Shown here: positions 20,946 through 30,582 of the stretch, piece after piece
How positions within the stretch are numbered: the first letter of the stretch is position 1
How the letters are laid out: the number at the start of each line of letters is the position of its first letter
NCBI RefSeq assembly: GCF_905171775.1
Contig: NC_053491.1
Span: 298,002,799-298,066,798, forward strand
From: Rana temporaria
Taxonomy: Eukaryota; Chordata; Amphibia; Anura; Ranidae
Length of the DNA: 64,000 nucleotides
Direction: 5' to 3'
Translations under genes and position numbers: made by a program
Notes under the pieces: model-generated
Database searches by the model: none
What the model was told of the DNA's origin: nothing
What the model saw: only the letters and a program-made list of their open reading frames with translations

Positions 20946-22300
20946 GTGTGGCATAAGCTTCTAATGCTGGGCATAAAAATGCCAGGACAGTTCAAAACCG
21001 AGTATGACGATACCACATGTGTGAGACGTTGTGGCAGTCTAGCCAAGTACAGGACCCCGAAAACCAATCACCGCCTTCAGGCCAAGGGTGTAAAAACTGT
21101 CGATTTCACTCACTACCTATCACAGTTTGGGAAGCCATGAAATGCCAAGATGGCACAAACACAAATCACCCCCCCCCCCCCCCAATGACCAATTTTTGGA
21201 AAGTATATACCCTAAGCTATTTGCTGAGAGGCATGTTGAGTCCATGGAATATTTTGTGTTCTGGGGATACACACGTGTGAGACTTTGCAGTCTACAGTTC
21301 ATAATCCCATTGCATACGTCCCTGAAATAAGCTCTAAAGGTATTGGGTGCTGTAGCAACAATCAGCTGGATACTGAAACCAATGCGATATGTTGATATAC
21401 GACAGCACACCAAGGATCATCAATTTCAATCACATGCTCGACGAAGGGGACATGCGTGGCTCAGAAACGTTGCACTACACAGTTTTGTGATGTGATAGTT
21501 TCTTTGAATAAAAAAACTTTAGCACACCAAGGATCATCAATTTCGTCCTAACGAATATCTACATATTTTTGTCAGTCTAGCCACGCACAGGACCCTCGAA
21601 AACCAATCACCACCTTCAGGCTAAGGCCGTAAATTGTTGATTTCACTTCTCACTACCAATCACAGTTTCAGAGGCCATGAAATGCCAAGATAGCGCTAAA
21701 CCCCCTCAAATGACCCCTTTTCGGAAAGTAGACACCTCAAGCTATTTGCTGAGAGGCATATTGAATATTTTGCAGATCTCGCTTTTTGTCACAAAGTTTT
21801 GAAAACCTAATAAAGAAAATAATAAGTTTTCCTTTTCTTTTTTTCATTTTCCAAAATAAATGAGATCTGCAAAATACTCACCATGCCTCTTGGTAAATAC
21901 CTTGGGGTGTCTTTCCGAAAAGGGGTCATTTGGGGGGTGTTTGTGCTATCTCGGCATTTCATGGCCTCCGAAACTGATAGGTAGCGAGGAGGGAAATCAG
22001 CATTTTATGCCCTTAAATGCCTGAAGGTGGCAACTGTTTTTTCGGGGTCCTGTACGCAGCTAGACTGTCAAAAAGTCTCACACGTACTCAGAAAAAGCAG
22101 CAGAATGTATGTTGGGGTGTAATTTCACATATACCCATGGCATGTTTGAGCAATATATCATTTATGTGACAACTCTGTAAATTAAACAATAAATAAAAAT
22201 TGTGACAAAAAAATGAAATATTCAAACGGGCTCAACATGCCTCTCGGGAAATAGCTTGAGGTGTCTACTTTCCAGAAAGGTAATTTGGAAGGGTTTTGTA
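20946..22300. repeat. Cluster of direct and inverted copies of one repeat family
   Basis: The block AGGACCC(T)CGAAAACCAATCACC...GCCATGAAATGCCAAGAT occurs at ~21045-21240 and ~21590-21790 in direct order. It recurs inverted at ~21855-22080, with a further inverted piece at ~22225-22290. The second and third copies form an imperfect inverted repeat with ~225-bp arms and a ~45-bp spacer. Non-coding. Confidence 0.65.
21404..21544 (+). mobile_element. Short PLE-tail-like insertion between 24-bp direct repeats
   Basis: AGCACACCAAGGATCATCAATTTC is present identically at 21404-21427 and 21521-21544 (24 bp). The 93 bp between them contain CTCGACGAAGGGG...GAAACGTTGC and AATAAAAAAACTTT, the layout of a PLE terminal ribozyme region and tail. 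The repeats could be target duplications or terminal repeats of a minimal PLE. Confidence 0.4.
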
Positions 22301-22414
22301 GCGGCTATAACAAACCACTAAATATACTCTTCTTTAAAACAAAATTACCCAAGACATGTGGCTGAATAAATGTACGCCAACAATTTAGTTTATTGGATTT
22401 TTTTGTAAATCTTG

Positions 22415-22681
22415 AGGGAGCGAGCAGGAGAGTCAGGACGCCCACTAACACACAGCCTCTTTTATCTGCAACGCAGAGAGCGTCCTGACACTTCACACCA
22501 AGGAGAAAGCCTTGCATTACTGTGTGGAGTTACAGACAGAAGAACAGGAAGTGAGGATTTCTCAGAAGAAATAAGGACATTTAAAAGCAAAATTGAAGGA
22601 TGAGGTAAGTGAAGGAGGACTGCACTAAGGTAAAGGAAGATATTTTAGGGGAAATGTTTTTTACCTTTACAACCCCTTTAA
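22415..22681. mobile_element. MITE, TTAAAGGGGTTGTAAAGG family
   Basis: Ends ACCTTTACAACCCCTTTAA with TTAA at 22678-22681. Its sequence (GAGAGTCAGGACGC, AGAAGAACAGGAAGTGAGGATTTCTC) matches, inverted, the copy at 41077-41385. Left end not defined. Confidence 0.6.
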
Positions 22682-22949
22682 TTTGGGTACAGTGTTGCAT
22701 TACCGTGCAATTACCAGATAAAGCAGCACAGTGCTAAATTGCAAAAAGTGCTCTGGTCATGAAGGGGGTTAAAACCTTTCTAAGGCAGACGACGTTAAAA
22801 TTGGTATTCTTCGTGGTTGGCATATCCATTTTTTAAATTACAGGATTTTTTTTTATTTAAAGATTTGAAGAGTTATACAATATCCAAGGGCTGGTAATTT
22901 GAGTGTCAGACAGGCTTTTATAGTCTTCTGATGCTTGAAGTTATACATA

Positions 22950-23160
22950 AGGATGAGCACCAGCGTGTTCGCACAGTCCACGTGCAGTGCCCACCAGGAA
23001 GTCGGCACCGCGCTGCGCTAATCACAGGCAGGGAGACATTTCACGATCTCTGCAGCCGAGCATCGGGACAATGTCTCCCTGCCTGTGATTAGCACAGCGA
23101 GGTGCCAACTTCCTGGTGGGCTCTGCACGTGGACTGTGCGAACACGCCGGAGCTCAGCCT
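22950..23160. repeat. Large imperfect inverted repeat (hairpin)
   Basis: Left arm GTGTTCGCACAGTCCACGTG...GGCAGGGAGACATT (22968-23040) pairs with right arm AATGTCTCCCTGCC...CACGTGGACTGTGCGAACAC (23070-23145). Arms are ~75 bp with few mismatches and a ~30-bp spacer. It lies ~240 bp downstream of the DDX46 splice donor at 23386 in the sense of the gene. Probably a fold-back MITE. Confidence 0.75.
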
Positions 23161-23386
23161 TACACATAAGCGGAGCTGAGAAAAGATGACAAATCACAAT
23201 TTTTTGTGTTTATTCCTACTGTAGGTGGCAGTATAACCCAAAGGTTTAAGGCTGCCTGTGTTGCATCAAAGGATGAAAAAGCAATTCCCTTTAACTATAA
23301 AACCAATTAATAAAAGGGAGCCAAATATCACTGGATACCCAGTTATTTACAATATTTGTAATACATTACACAGAGGGTTGCGTTAC

Positions 23387-23508
23387 CTGTTCACTGATGC
23401 CTGTTCCTCCATACACACAGACTACTCTCAGTCCAAGCGGCTTGGAGAATTTCTTGCATTCTTTTGTTATTTGCAAAGCAAGCTCTCTTGTTGGAGTCAT
23501 TATAACAG
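23387..23508 (-). CDS. DDX46: DDX46 (PRP5) exon: helicase motif Ia region
   Basis: DDX46 is the ATP-dependent DEAD-box RNA helicase that helps U2 snRNP bind the branch site during early spliceosome assembly in the nucleus. The complement encodes VIMTPTRELALQITKECKK at the start and VCVYGGTGISEQ at the end, matching my memory of vertebrate DDX46. PTRELA is motif Ia and GG is the next conserved helicase motif. The exon is 122 bp; its acceptor is TTTTCAG (AG at 23509-23510) and its donor GTAACG (23381-23386). The first two bases complete an Ala codon begun in the exon at 57526-57701, and the exon ends on a codon boundary. The DEAD-motif exon is not in the window, so the next intron exceeds 23 kb. 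DIRS A begins only ~65 bp upstream of the acceptor. Confidence 0.92.
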
Positions 23509-23590
23509 CTGAAAATATGAAAGCAATTTTGCATTAAGAAGAAAGAAATTGAACACCTGTAGTAATTTTCAGTTATATATCAGACAGGAG

Positions 23591-23792
23591 GCTCATATCT
23601 TATGCATTAACTTTCTTTATTTAATGCCCATAGCAGACACTTTAAAACTTTTCTATAAACTTTTAATGTAAAAATTTTTCAGTCAGTAAGACTACGACTC
23701 CCAGCAGTCCTTGTAATCCGTAGCCACGCCCAGGTCGGTGACCTCTATATAACAGACTGCCCGACTAAGATCCTCCTCTTTCTTTCTGCTCA
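23591..23792 (+). repeat. DIRS A left inverted terminal repeat
   Basis: Complementary to 29232-29425 with few mismatches; it includes GATCCTCCTCTTTCTTTCTGCT at its inner edge, mirrored by AGAAAGAGGAGGATC at 29239-29253. Confidence 0.9.
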
Positions 23793-24583
23793 TAGCAAAA
23801 GATAAGTACTCACGGCAAATTTTCTTATATATTTTATTATTATAAGTGTATTTACTTCAGTATATATATATATATTTAGATTGTACTTAATCGTCTGATT
23901 AGTGTTAATAGGTAGTCACTTCTTAGCTGTTAGTGATGTATTTATATATGTTTATAATGGTGCTGTATTACTCATAACAGGTATATATGTAATCATATTA
24001 GGTATATAGGTTACCTATTTCATTTTGTACCAAACGTTTTTCCCCTTTTTTATTTCACTGACCTGTACCTTTGCCCAGTTTTTCCCCTGGGCTGCTGTAC
24101 AGTACCTGTACCGCCGAGCGCCGCTCTTTTTAAAGTATTTTTTCCCTCTTTTCCCCTCAGAGGTGCTGGTGCGTCTGTTTACCTCACAGAGGCACATATT
24201 CTCCTTCCCTCCCCGTCTTTCCCGCGCGCGGGGGGGGGAGAGATTCGTCTCCCCCTCCTTCTCTCCTCAGACAAGCTTGTATGCTCTCTCAGAGCTGGAG
24301 GAGGGAGGGGCGACCAATCAGAGGAGAGTCACAGGACATGTGACTCTCTCTCTGCTCAGGCAGGTGGTGTAGGCTTTCTCCTCACGCTGCAAAGTCAGTC
24401 CCTGCACTGAAGGCAGTGAGGAGAGAGCCTGGTATTGTAATTTAACCCCTGCCTGCCTTAGCAAGAATTATTTTCTCTTTGCCTTACTTTAAGCAACACT
24501 ACCCATATTGCCTTACTGTTTGTATCTATAGCCTAATTTTAAGAGCTATCCTTACTAAATATATAGCTATACAGAGCGGCAGC

Positions 24584-25780
24584 ATGTCTGACCTCCCTGC
24601 CCCTACGGATCCTATGGAGGATAACACCAATAGGGACACAGCCCCAGCCCTGAATGCTGCCCAGATTCAGGAGCTAATTAATAAATCCATCCTGGCTGCC
24701 CTGTCCTCTGCTGCCTCCTCCAGGGTATATATACCCATGGCCCCACAGTTACCGACGCCGCAAGGCGACGAACCACCGCCCAAAAAAGGCAAAGCCTCTC
24801 AGAAGAGGAAGCACACCCTGGCAGTGATTGACTCCCCGGCAGGGGAAGGAAATAATATGCCTCAGGTAAACCCTAACACGGCTTACCAACCCCAGCATCA
24901 GACGCACTCAAATAGACCCCTGGACCCCAGGGAGTTACAATTTAAAGGGACTAAGGCCGCAAGAAGGGCCAAACCGGACTCATACATTGACTCTCCACAA
25001 GAGGATTCTGATGACCCCTTAGAGGGATCGGATGAGTCAGAGCCGGATTCATATGAGGACGATGCTGGGGAGACGGCGCTCACTACAGCTGCCAACCCTG
25101 CCACGCAGGGAGATATTCTCCTAGACTCCCTAGGAGAACCGTTCTTTGATCCAAACGCTATTAGTCACCCGCGTTCTGGAGAATGGACCCCTCTACCAGA
25201 GGTGAACCAATACATAGAATTATGGGCTAGAAAATCCCTTGACGGGGTTAGTCGCAACAAACTTAGGGCTGAATGCCCTAGACCCCTTATACCCAATAAA
25301 GTGGTGGCTACCCCTGAGATAGACCCCATTTTAACCAAATATCTAATGAAATCTGGCAAATTCCAGAGAAAAGGGGTAGAACGATCATTCCGATCCATTC
25401 AAGATCGTGTTCTAGACATGATGGGGCCCCTGACCAAGATCCTCAATCTTTCGGAACAGGCGGCAGCATCCGGGCAACCGGTCGACCTACAACAGCTGAG
25501 AGGCTGGGCGCAAAGAGCAATATGCCTGGCTGGCACTGCCAATACGGCATGCTCGATTGAAAGACGCCGATCTATACTGATGCGTCTGGACCCCCAGTTA
25601 GCCCACCTGGCGGAGTCAGAACCCGGACCGTCTGCGGACGGCATGTTATTTGGAGACTCTTTATTGAAAGACGTCAATAAATTTGTGGGCCTTTTTACGA
25701 GCCTGGACAAGGCTCAAAATTCCTTGAGGAAAGCTGGGACCCCCAAGGTTTTTAACAGGGCCGGCAGAAACAGAGGCTGA
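24584..25780 (+). pseudogene. DIRS A gag-like ORF, ended by a premature TGA
   Basis: Starts at ATG 24584 (MSDLPAPTDP) and runs 398 codons to TGA 25778-25780. The product is presumed to be the structural, nucleic-acid-binding protein of the element. Visible are an acidic Asp/Glu/Ser-rich segment (~155-200), KKGKASQKRK (basic, ~65-75) and a conserved PLPEVNQYIELWARKS block. The TGA falls inside AGRNRG-stop-SAGR. Element B has Arg (CGC) there and continues into RPWRGRGGRGYPRSRP, an RG-rich tail that is also present in A beyond the stop. The stop is therefore probably a CpG-decay mutation. Frame identical to that of the YR. Confidence 0.8.
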
Positions 25781-25790
25781 TCTGCCGGCC

Positions 25791-28016
25791 GTGCCCCTTC
25801 CTACAGGCCACAAAATAGAGCCCCAGTACAATACCAGTACCCGCAGGCTCAATCCTACGCCGCTCCAGTGGCACAACCTGCCCCCTTCTTTCCACCACGA
25901 GGCAGACCATGGCGAGGACGAGGGGGACGAGGTTACCCACGATCCCGACCTCCCACCGGTGAGTATGATGCACACACCACTCAGTCACATTCCTGTGGGG
26001 GGACGTCTCAGGTATTTTATCCACGCCTGGTCTGCGATTACGGCAGACGCGTGGATATTACACACTGTAGCGGGGTTCACTGTGGACATCGTAACATCTC
26101 CTCCACTCAATGTTATACCGCCACCCATCCGCTTCGCAAACCAGAACGTTGCTCTAATAGACAACGAACTGCGAGATTTACTGGCCAAACAGGCTATCAT
26201 AGAAGTAGACCATTGCTCCCCAGGGTTCATCAGCAATATATTTTTAGTGCACAAGAAAGACGGCGGTTATCGCCCAGTGATCAACCTCAGGGAGTTGAAC
26301 CAATATGTCGTATACCGACATTTCAAAATGGAAGGTATACACTTCCTCCGAGACCTCCTACACCCAGGGGACTGGCTCGTGAAAGTAGATTTGAAAGATG
26401 CCTACCTTACGGTCCCCATACACCCAGAATCACAACACCTCCTACGGTTCCTATGGAGGGGCAAGATGTGGCAATTCACTTGCCTTCCATTCGGACTATC
26501 GTCCGCCCCATGGTGTTTCACCAAACTGCTGAAACCGGTGGTGGCGGCACTGAGGAGCAGGGGGGTTCGTCTGGTCATCTACTTAGACGACATCCTCATT
26601 CTAGCCTTCTCAGAGACCCAGGCCCATCTTCACATGTCATGGACTGTGTCATTGTTACAACAACTGGGTTTCATTGTCAACCAGGACAAATCAATATTGA
26701 TTCCTGCTCAGCAGATGGAATTTTTGGGTTTTACGGTGGACACCATCCAATCTACCCTCAGCCTCCCCAGCCCCAAACTCGCTCTGATCCGCAAGGAGAT
26801 CCGGACTACACTGCGGAAGGGTTGCCTATCCCTCCGCACGCTAGCGCGTCTTGTGGGCCTCTTAGCAGCTTCCATCCAAGCTATTTTCCCGGCCCCATTA
26901 CACTACAGAGCCCTCCAGAGGCTCAAAATCATGCACCTGAGACAAGGTCTCAGGTACACCGACGAGGTTCCCCTATGTCGGGACACGATCGAGGAGTTGA
27001 AATGGTGGCTTCGCCATGCCGTAGAATGGAACGGCAGGACCATCTTCAATCCCTACCCGGATGTGGTCATAGAATCGGACGCCAGCCGCAGGGGCTGGGG
27101 CGCCAGATGCGGCAGGGCATCCACCGGAGGGACTTGGTCAGTAGAGGAAACCAAGCTCCATATCAACGCCCTAGAACTCCTGGCAGCTCTATTCGCTCTC
27201 AGGAGTTTTATGCCTCGTACCTCTACGTGTTGTATTCTATTCCGCATGGACAACGTGGCGGCGGTCCAGTACGTCAACCGCCTGGGGGGTACCAAATCCA
27301 AGGTCTTAGCGACCATCGCGAAAGACTTCTGGCACTATTGCTTAGCCCACAATATAACCCCTGTCGCGGAATACATTCCGGGCGTGTCCAACTCAGTGGC
27401 CGACTGGAATTCTCGGTACTTGCGAGATTCCAGCGACTGGCAGTTGGATCGTTCAGTATTTCTCCATCTACAACAGATCTGGGGTCCACTATACATAGAC
27501 CTGTTCACCTCACGCCTCAATCATCAGCTGCCCCGCTTCTTCAGCTGGAGGCCGGACCCAGAGGCCTATGCGGTCGACGCGCTGCACCAACCTTGGCCGG
27601 AGGGCACCCATTACGCATTCCCTCCCTTCCAGTTGATCCCCAGACTCCTCATTCGGATTGCCACCCTGGAGGCAACTGTGGTGTTGATCACACCGTGGTG
27701 GCCGACCCAACCGTGGTTTCCCCTCCTGTTGGGGATGACCGCGGATCGTCCCAGGCTCCTGCCTCACTTTCCCCACCTTCTCACCAATCCGAACGGGGAA
27801 CTACACCCCCTAATTTTAGAAGACAACCTACCACTCTTGGCGTGGCTGGTTTCGGGATCGCGGACGCTGACAACGTCCTTTCACAGTCAGCTCAGGACCT
27901 CCTCGCCCTGGCCTGGGCCCCCGGGACTCGATCGGCATATCGATCAGCGTGGGGGCTCTGGGTGCGTTGGTGTGATCGACGGCAGGTCGATCCTGTACGA
28001 GCCCCTGTATCTTTAG
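25791..28016 (+). CDS. DIRS A reverse transcriptase - RNase H - methyltransferase-like protein
   Basis: An uninterrupted 741-codon frame with a non-ATG beginning; the first in-frame ATG is at 25965, so expression probably depends on frameshifting or re-initiation. The RT has DGGYRPVINLRELN (~157-170), WLVKVDLKDAYLTVPI (~195-210), FTCLPFGLSSAPWCFTK (~229-245) and catalytic YLDD (264-267). RNase H shows VIESDAS (Asp430), Glu462, RMDN (Asp487) and VADWNSR (Asp538). A DIRS-type methyltransferase-like domain follows: DLFTSRLNHQLPRFFSW (570-586), TPWWPTQPW (634-642). It overlaps the gag/YR frame, which is -1 relative to it. All key RT and RH residues I can identify are present. Confidence 0.9.
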   Translation: MPLPTGHKIEPQYNTSTRRLNPTPLQWHNLPPSFHHEADHGEDEGDEVTHDPDLPPVSMMHTPLSHIPVGGRLRYFIHAWSAITADAWILHTVAGFTVDIVTSPPLNVIPPPIRFANQNVALIDNELRDLLAKQAIIEVDHCSPGFISNIFLVHKKDGGYRPVINLRELNQYVVYRHFKMEGIHFLRDLLHPGDWLVKVDLKDAYLTVPIHPESQHLLRFLWRGKMWQFTCLPFGLSSAPWCFTKLLKPVVAALRSRGVRLVIYLDDILILAFSETQAHLHMSWTVSLLQQLGFIVNQDKSILIPAQQMEFLGFTVDTIQSTLSLPSPKLALIRKEIRTTLRKGCLSLRTLARLVGLLAASIQAIFPAPLHYRALQRLKIMHLRQGLRYTDEVPLCRDTIEELKWWLRHAVEWNGRTIFNPYPDVVIESDASRRGWGARCGRASTGGTWSVEETKLHINALELLAALFALRSFMPRTSTCCILFRMDNVAAVQYVNRLGGTKSKVLATIAKDFWHYCLAHNITPVAEYIPGVSNSVADWNSRYLRDSSDWQLDRSVFLHLQQIWGPLYIDLFTSRLNHQLPRFFSWRPDPEAYAVDALHQPWPEGTHYAFPPFQLIPRLLIRIATLEATVVLITPWWPTQPWFPLLLGMTADRPRLLPHFPHLLTNPNGELHPLILEDNLPLLAWLVSGSRTLTTSFHSQLRTSSPWPGPPGLDRHIDQRGGSGCVGVIDGRSILYEPLYL

Positions 28017-28789
28017 TGGTGAATTATTTGGCAGATTCCTTTGAATCTGGCAAATCGTTCAGCTCCATAAATGTTTACCGGTCAGCTATTTCGGCATACC
28101 ACTGCCCTGTGGATTCCCTACCGATCGGCAAACACCCGTTAGTCTGTCGACTCATGAGAGGCATAAGATTCCAACGTCCCCCACGGCCTAGATACCAAGC
28201 AACCTGGGATGTTTCCAAGGTGCTGGATATGTTCGCCAGGTGGGAGGATAATTCGGATCTTCCTTTAAGACTCCTTTCCATTAAACTGACAGTCCTCCTC
28301 TGCCTAGTGTCCATTAAAAGGGTATCCGATGTTAAGGCCTTGGATATCTCTAGACGACAATTTTCACCGCAAGGAGTTAAGTTTTCTGTAGTGCGCAGGA
28401 CTAAGACCGGTATTCAATCGGTCTTCTACCCGTTTTTTCCTGCTCATCCACTCCTCTGCGTGGTTCGCTGCCTACAGGCATATGAACTACAGACCGCTAG
28501 CTTGCGTTCCCCGGGTTTGTCACAACTCCTGGTGTCTTATGTCAAGCCACACTTTCCAGTATCGTCGGCCACGCTGGCACGCTGGGTACGTATGGCCATG
28601 GACATGGCTGGTATTGATGTGTCCCTCTTCGGAGCCCACTCCGCCAGAGGGGCCATGGCCACCAAAGTAGTCACGTCAGGGGGCTCCCTCTCCGATCTTC
28701 TAGTGGCGGCAGATTGGTCTTCAGAGACTACCTTCCGTCATTTTTACTTTAGACCGCAAGAGCATGTATCCATGGCAGTTTTACCCTAA
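27874..28789 (+). CDS. DIRS A tyrosine recombinase (YR) domain
   Basis: The enzyme inserts the circular DNA copy by site-specific strand exchange through a 3'-phosphotyrosine. The frame ends with a TAA at 28787-28789 and is open back to 25781; only the last ~305 codons look like a recombinase. The N-terminal core-binding region reads ALAWAPGTRSAYRSAW...NVYRSAISAYH. Catalytic candidates are Arg in SIKRVSDVKALD, the H-x-x-R of GAHSARGAMATK and Tyr in FRHFYFRP, giving the R-H-R-Y tetrad. It overlaps the end of the RT-RH-MT frame (28016). No lesion is seen in the domain. Confidence 0.9.
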
Positions 28790-28861
28790 TATTGTATGTG
28801 CAATGTATTCTGTCAGGATATGCATATTATGTCTGCAGGATTAGATGTTAAGCTTTAAACT

Positions 28862-28955
28862 TGCATAAGATATGAGCCTCCTGTCTGATATATAAATCTA
28901 GATTTTCCTAGCTTGTGACGGAAAATATAAGTTATATGAAGACAGGAGGCGAGTA
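28862..28955 (+). repeat. DIRS A internal complementary region (circle-junction template)
   Basis: Reads GATATGAGCCTCCTGTCTGA...TAGCTTGTGACGGAAAATAT...GACAGGAGGCGAGTATC. This is the complement of the A right end (29414-29485) followed by the A left end (23574-23600). Such a region is diagnostic of DIRS elements and is thought to align the two ends during circle formation. Confidence 0.9.
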
Positions 28956-29231
28956 TCTTCCCTCCCGTCCCACCCTATTATGTATATCTCTGATTTCTTC
29001 ACAGGTTACTGAATATCGTACCTGGGTAATACTCCGGATTGGGATACTTGAAAGTTCTACTGTCTTCTTACCCCTGTTGGGACGGAACGCCTATTGAACC
29101 CTCGTTGGGTTAAAATTTCTCCGAGACCCCCGTTGGGACTCGACGAACGACTCTGATCCAAGTTATGGATTCCTCGGACCCCGGCCGGACGGATACAGTT
29201 CAAGACGACGACATCCGACGGGCAAGATCTT

Positions 29232-29425
29232 CGCAGCAAGAAAGAGGAGGATCTTAGTCGGGCAGTCTGTTATATAGAGGTCACCGACCTGGGCGTGGCT
29301 ACGGATTACAAGGACTGCTGGGAGTCGTAGTCTTACTGACTGAAAATTTTTTACATTAAAAGTTTATAGAAAAGTTTTAAAGTGTCTGCTATGGGCATTA
29401 AATAAAGAAAGTTAATGCATAAGAT
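29232..29425 (-). repeat. DIRS A right inverted terminal repeat
   Basis: Inverted copy of 23591-23792; includes GGCGTGGCTACGGATTACAA and GTTAATGCATAAGATA near the outer edge. Confidence 0.9.
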
Positions 29426-30582
29426 ACTCGCCTCCTGTCTTCATATAACTTATATTTTCCGTCACAAGCTAGGAAAATCTAGATTTATATATCAGACAGG
29501 AGGCTCGTATCTTATGCATTATCTTTCTTTAATAATGCCCACAGCAGAAATACAACTTTAAGCGAATTTAACAAGAAAAAAATATTTTTAGAACAAAACT
29601 ACAAGTCCCAGCAGCCCTCTGAATAGGACTTCCAATCACGAGGCAGGTCTGTAGGTATATAAAGGGCTGTCACTTTGAACTCCTCCTCTTTCTTTCTGCT
29701 CACAGCAAGAAATCAGATAAGTAACATAGATACAATATATTTTCAATTGTTTTCATAATCTTTTATAGTGGTGCTGGGGATTTAATTCTACTGTGGGGGT
29801 TTTTCCCCCTCCCTGGCACCCCTGCAGGTTTCCCACCTGCATTTCTCTTACTTTATTTTATTTTTATTTTATTTCTATTTTTATTTTATTTAACTTTGAT
29901 GTAATTTTATCATTGTCTGTACTGGTCGATACCGCGCCATTCAGCTCTGGGTCCCGGTCGACGCGCACCTCGGTACCGGTGCGCTTTGGCTGGTCCGTTT
30001 TGCCTCACCTCACTCGTAGGACGGCGCCATCTTTTTGCTTTGGCGCCATCCTATCTTCTCCCTCCCTTCTCCGCGCGCTTTCTCCTCAAGAGCGGCGCAT
30101 CCCTAAGGGGTGTGACGTTCGCATCACAGCTCGACCAATCATGCGGAGGCCCGTAGTATCGCGAGACTACGCCCTCAAGCTCCGGACCTAACCGCTCCTG
30201 CACCGCTACGCCAGTGTGTCGGCGAGCTGTGTGCTGAGCGGAGCCCTCTTCTCAGGTCTATTTCTGTTTGCTGGGAATTTAATTCCCTACCCGTTTTTCG
30301 TTAGCCCTCGTTTTAGCAGTCTGGCTGTCTCTCAGAGAACCTAACCTTCTCTCCTGCAGCCGGATTGTGTTCGCTGGGGAATTTATTCCCTACTCGTTTT
30401 TTCCTTAACCCCTTGTACTTTGCAGTCTGGCTGTTTATCAGGAGATCTCTCCTGCAGCCGGATTGCTGTGCTATTATTACTCAGATTGTACTCTTCAGTG
30501 AGGGAGACATTATTAGTCTTGAGTAACAAGAATATCTTCCTTATCTACTCTCACTATCATAACCTGCTTTTAGTAGCTTATC

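Larger units (their letters stand above)
23574..29485 (+). mobile_element. DIRS retrotransposon A, nearly intact
   Basis: DIRS elements copy RNA through a circular DNA inserted by a tyrosine recombinase, without target duplications. This copy has inverted terminal repeats (23591-23792 against 29232-29425) and different outermost ends. An internal complementary region at 28862-28955 is the complement of the right end joined to the left end. Gag, RT-RNase H-MT and YR frames lie between. It is 5.9 kb, antisense to DDX46, and has only one nonsense codon in its main frames. Its right end touches element B directly. Confidence 0.92.

Noticed and set aside
1..23380. Search for the next DDX46 exon (DEAD motif) and for tRNA, rRNA or snRNA genes
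   Set aside because: No DEAD-motif coding block, cloverleaf or snRNA-like sequence recognised.
25661..26024. Minus-strand ORFs opposite the DIRS coding regions (also 27053-27316, 31177-31569, 33097-33345)
   Set aside because: Shadows of dense plus-strand coding sequence; DIRS structure explains the region.
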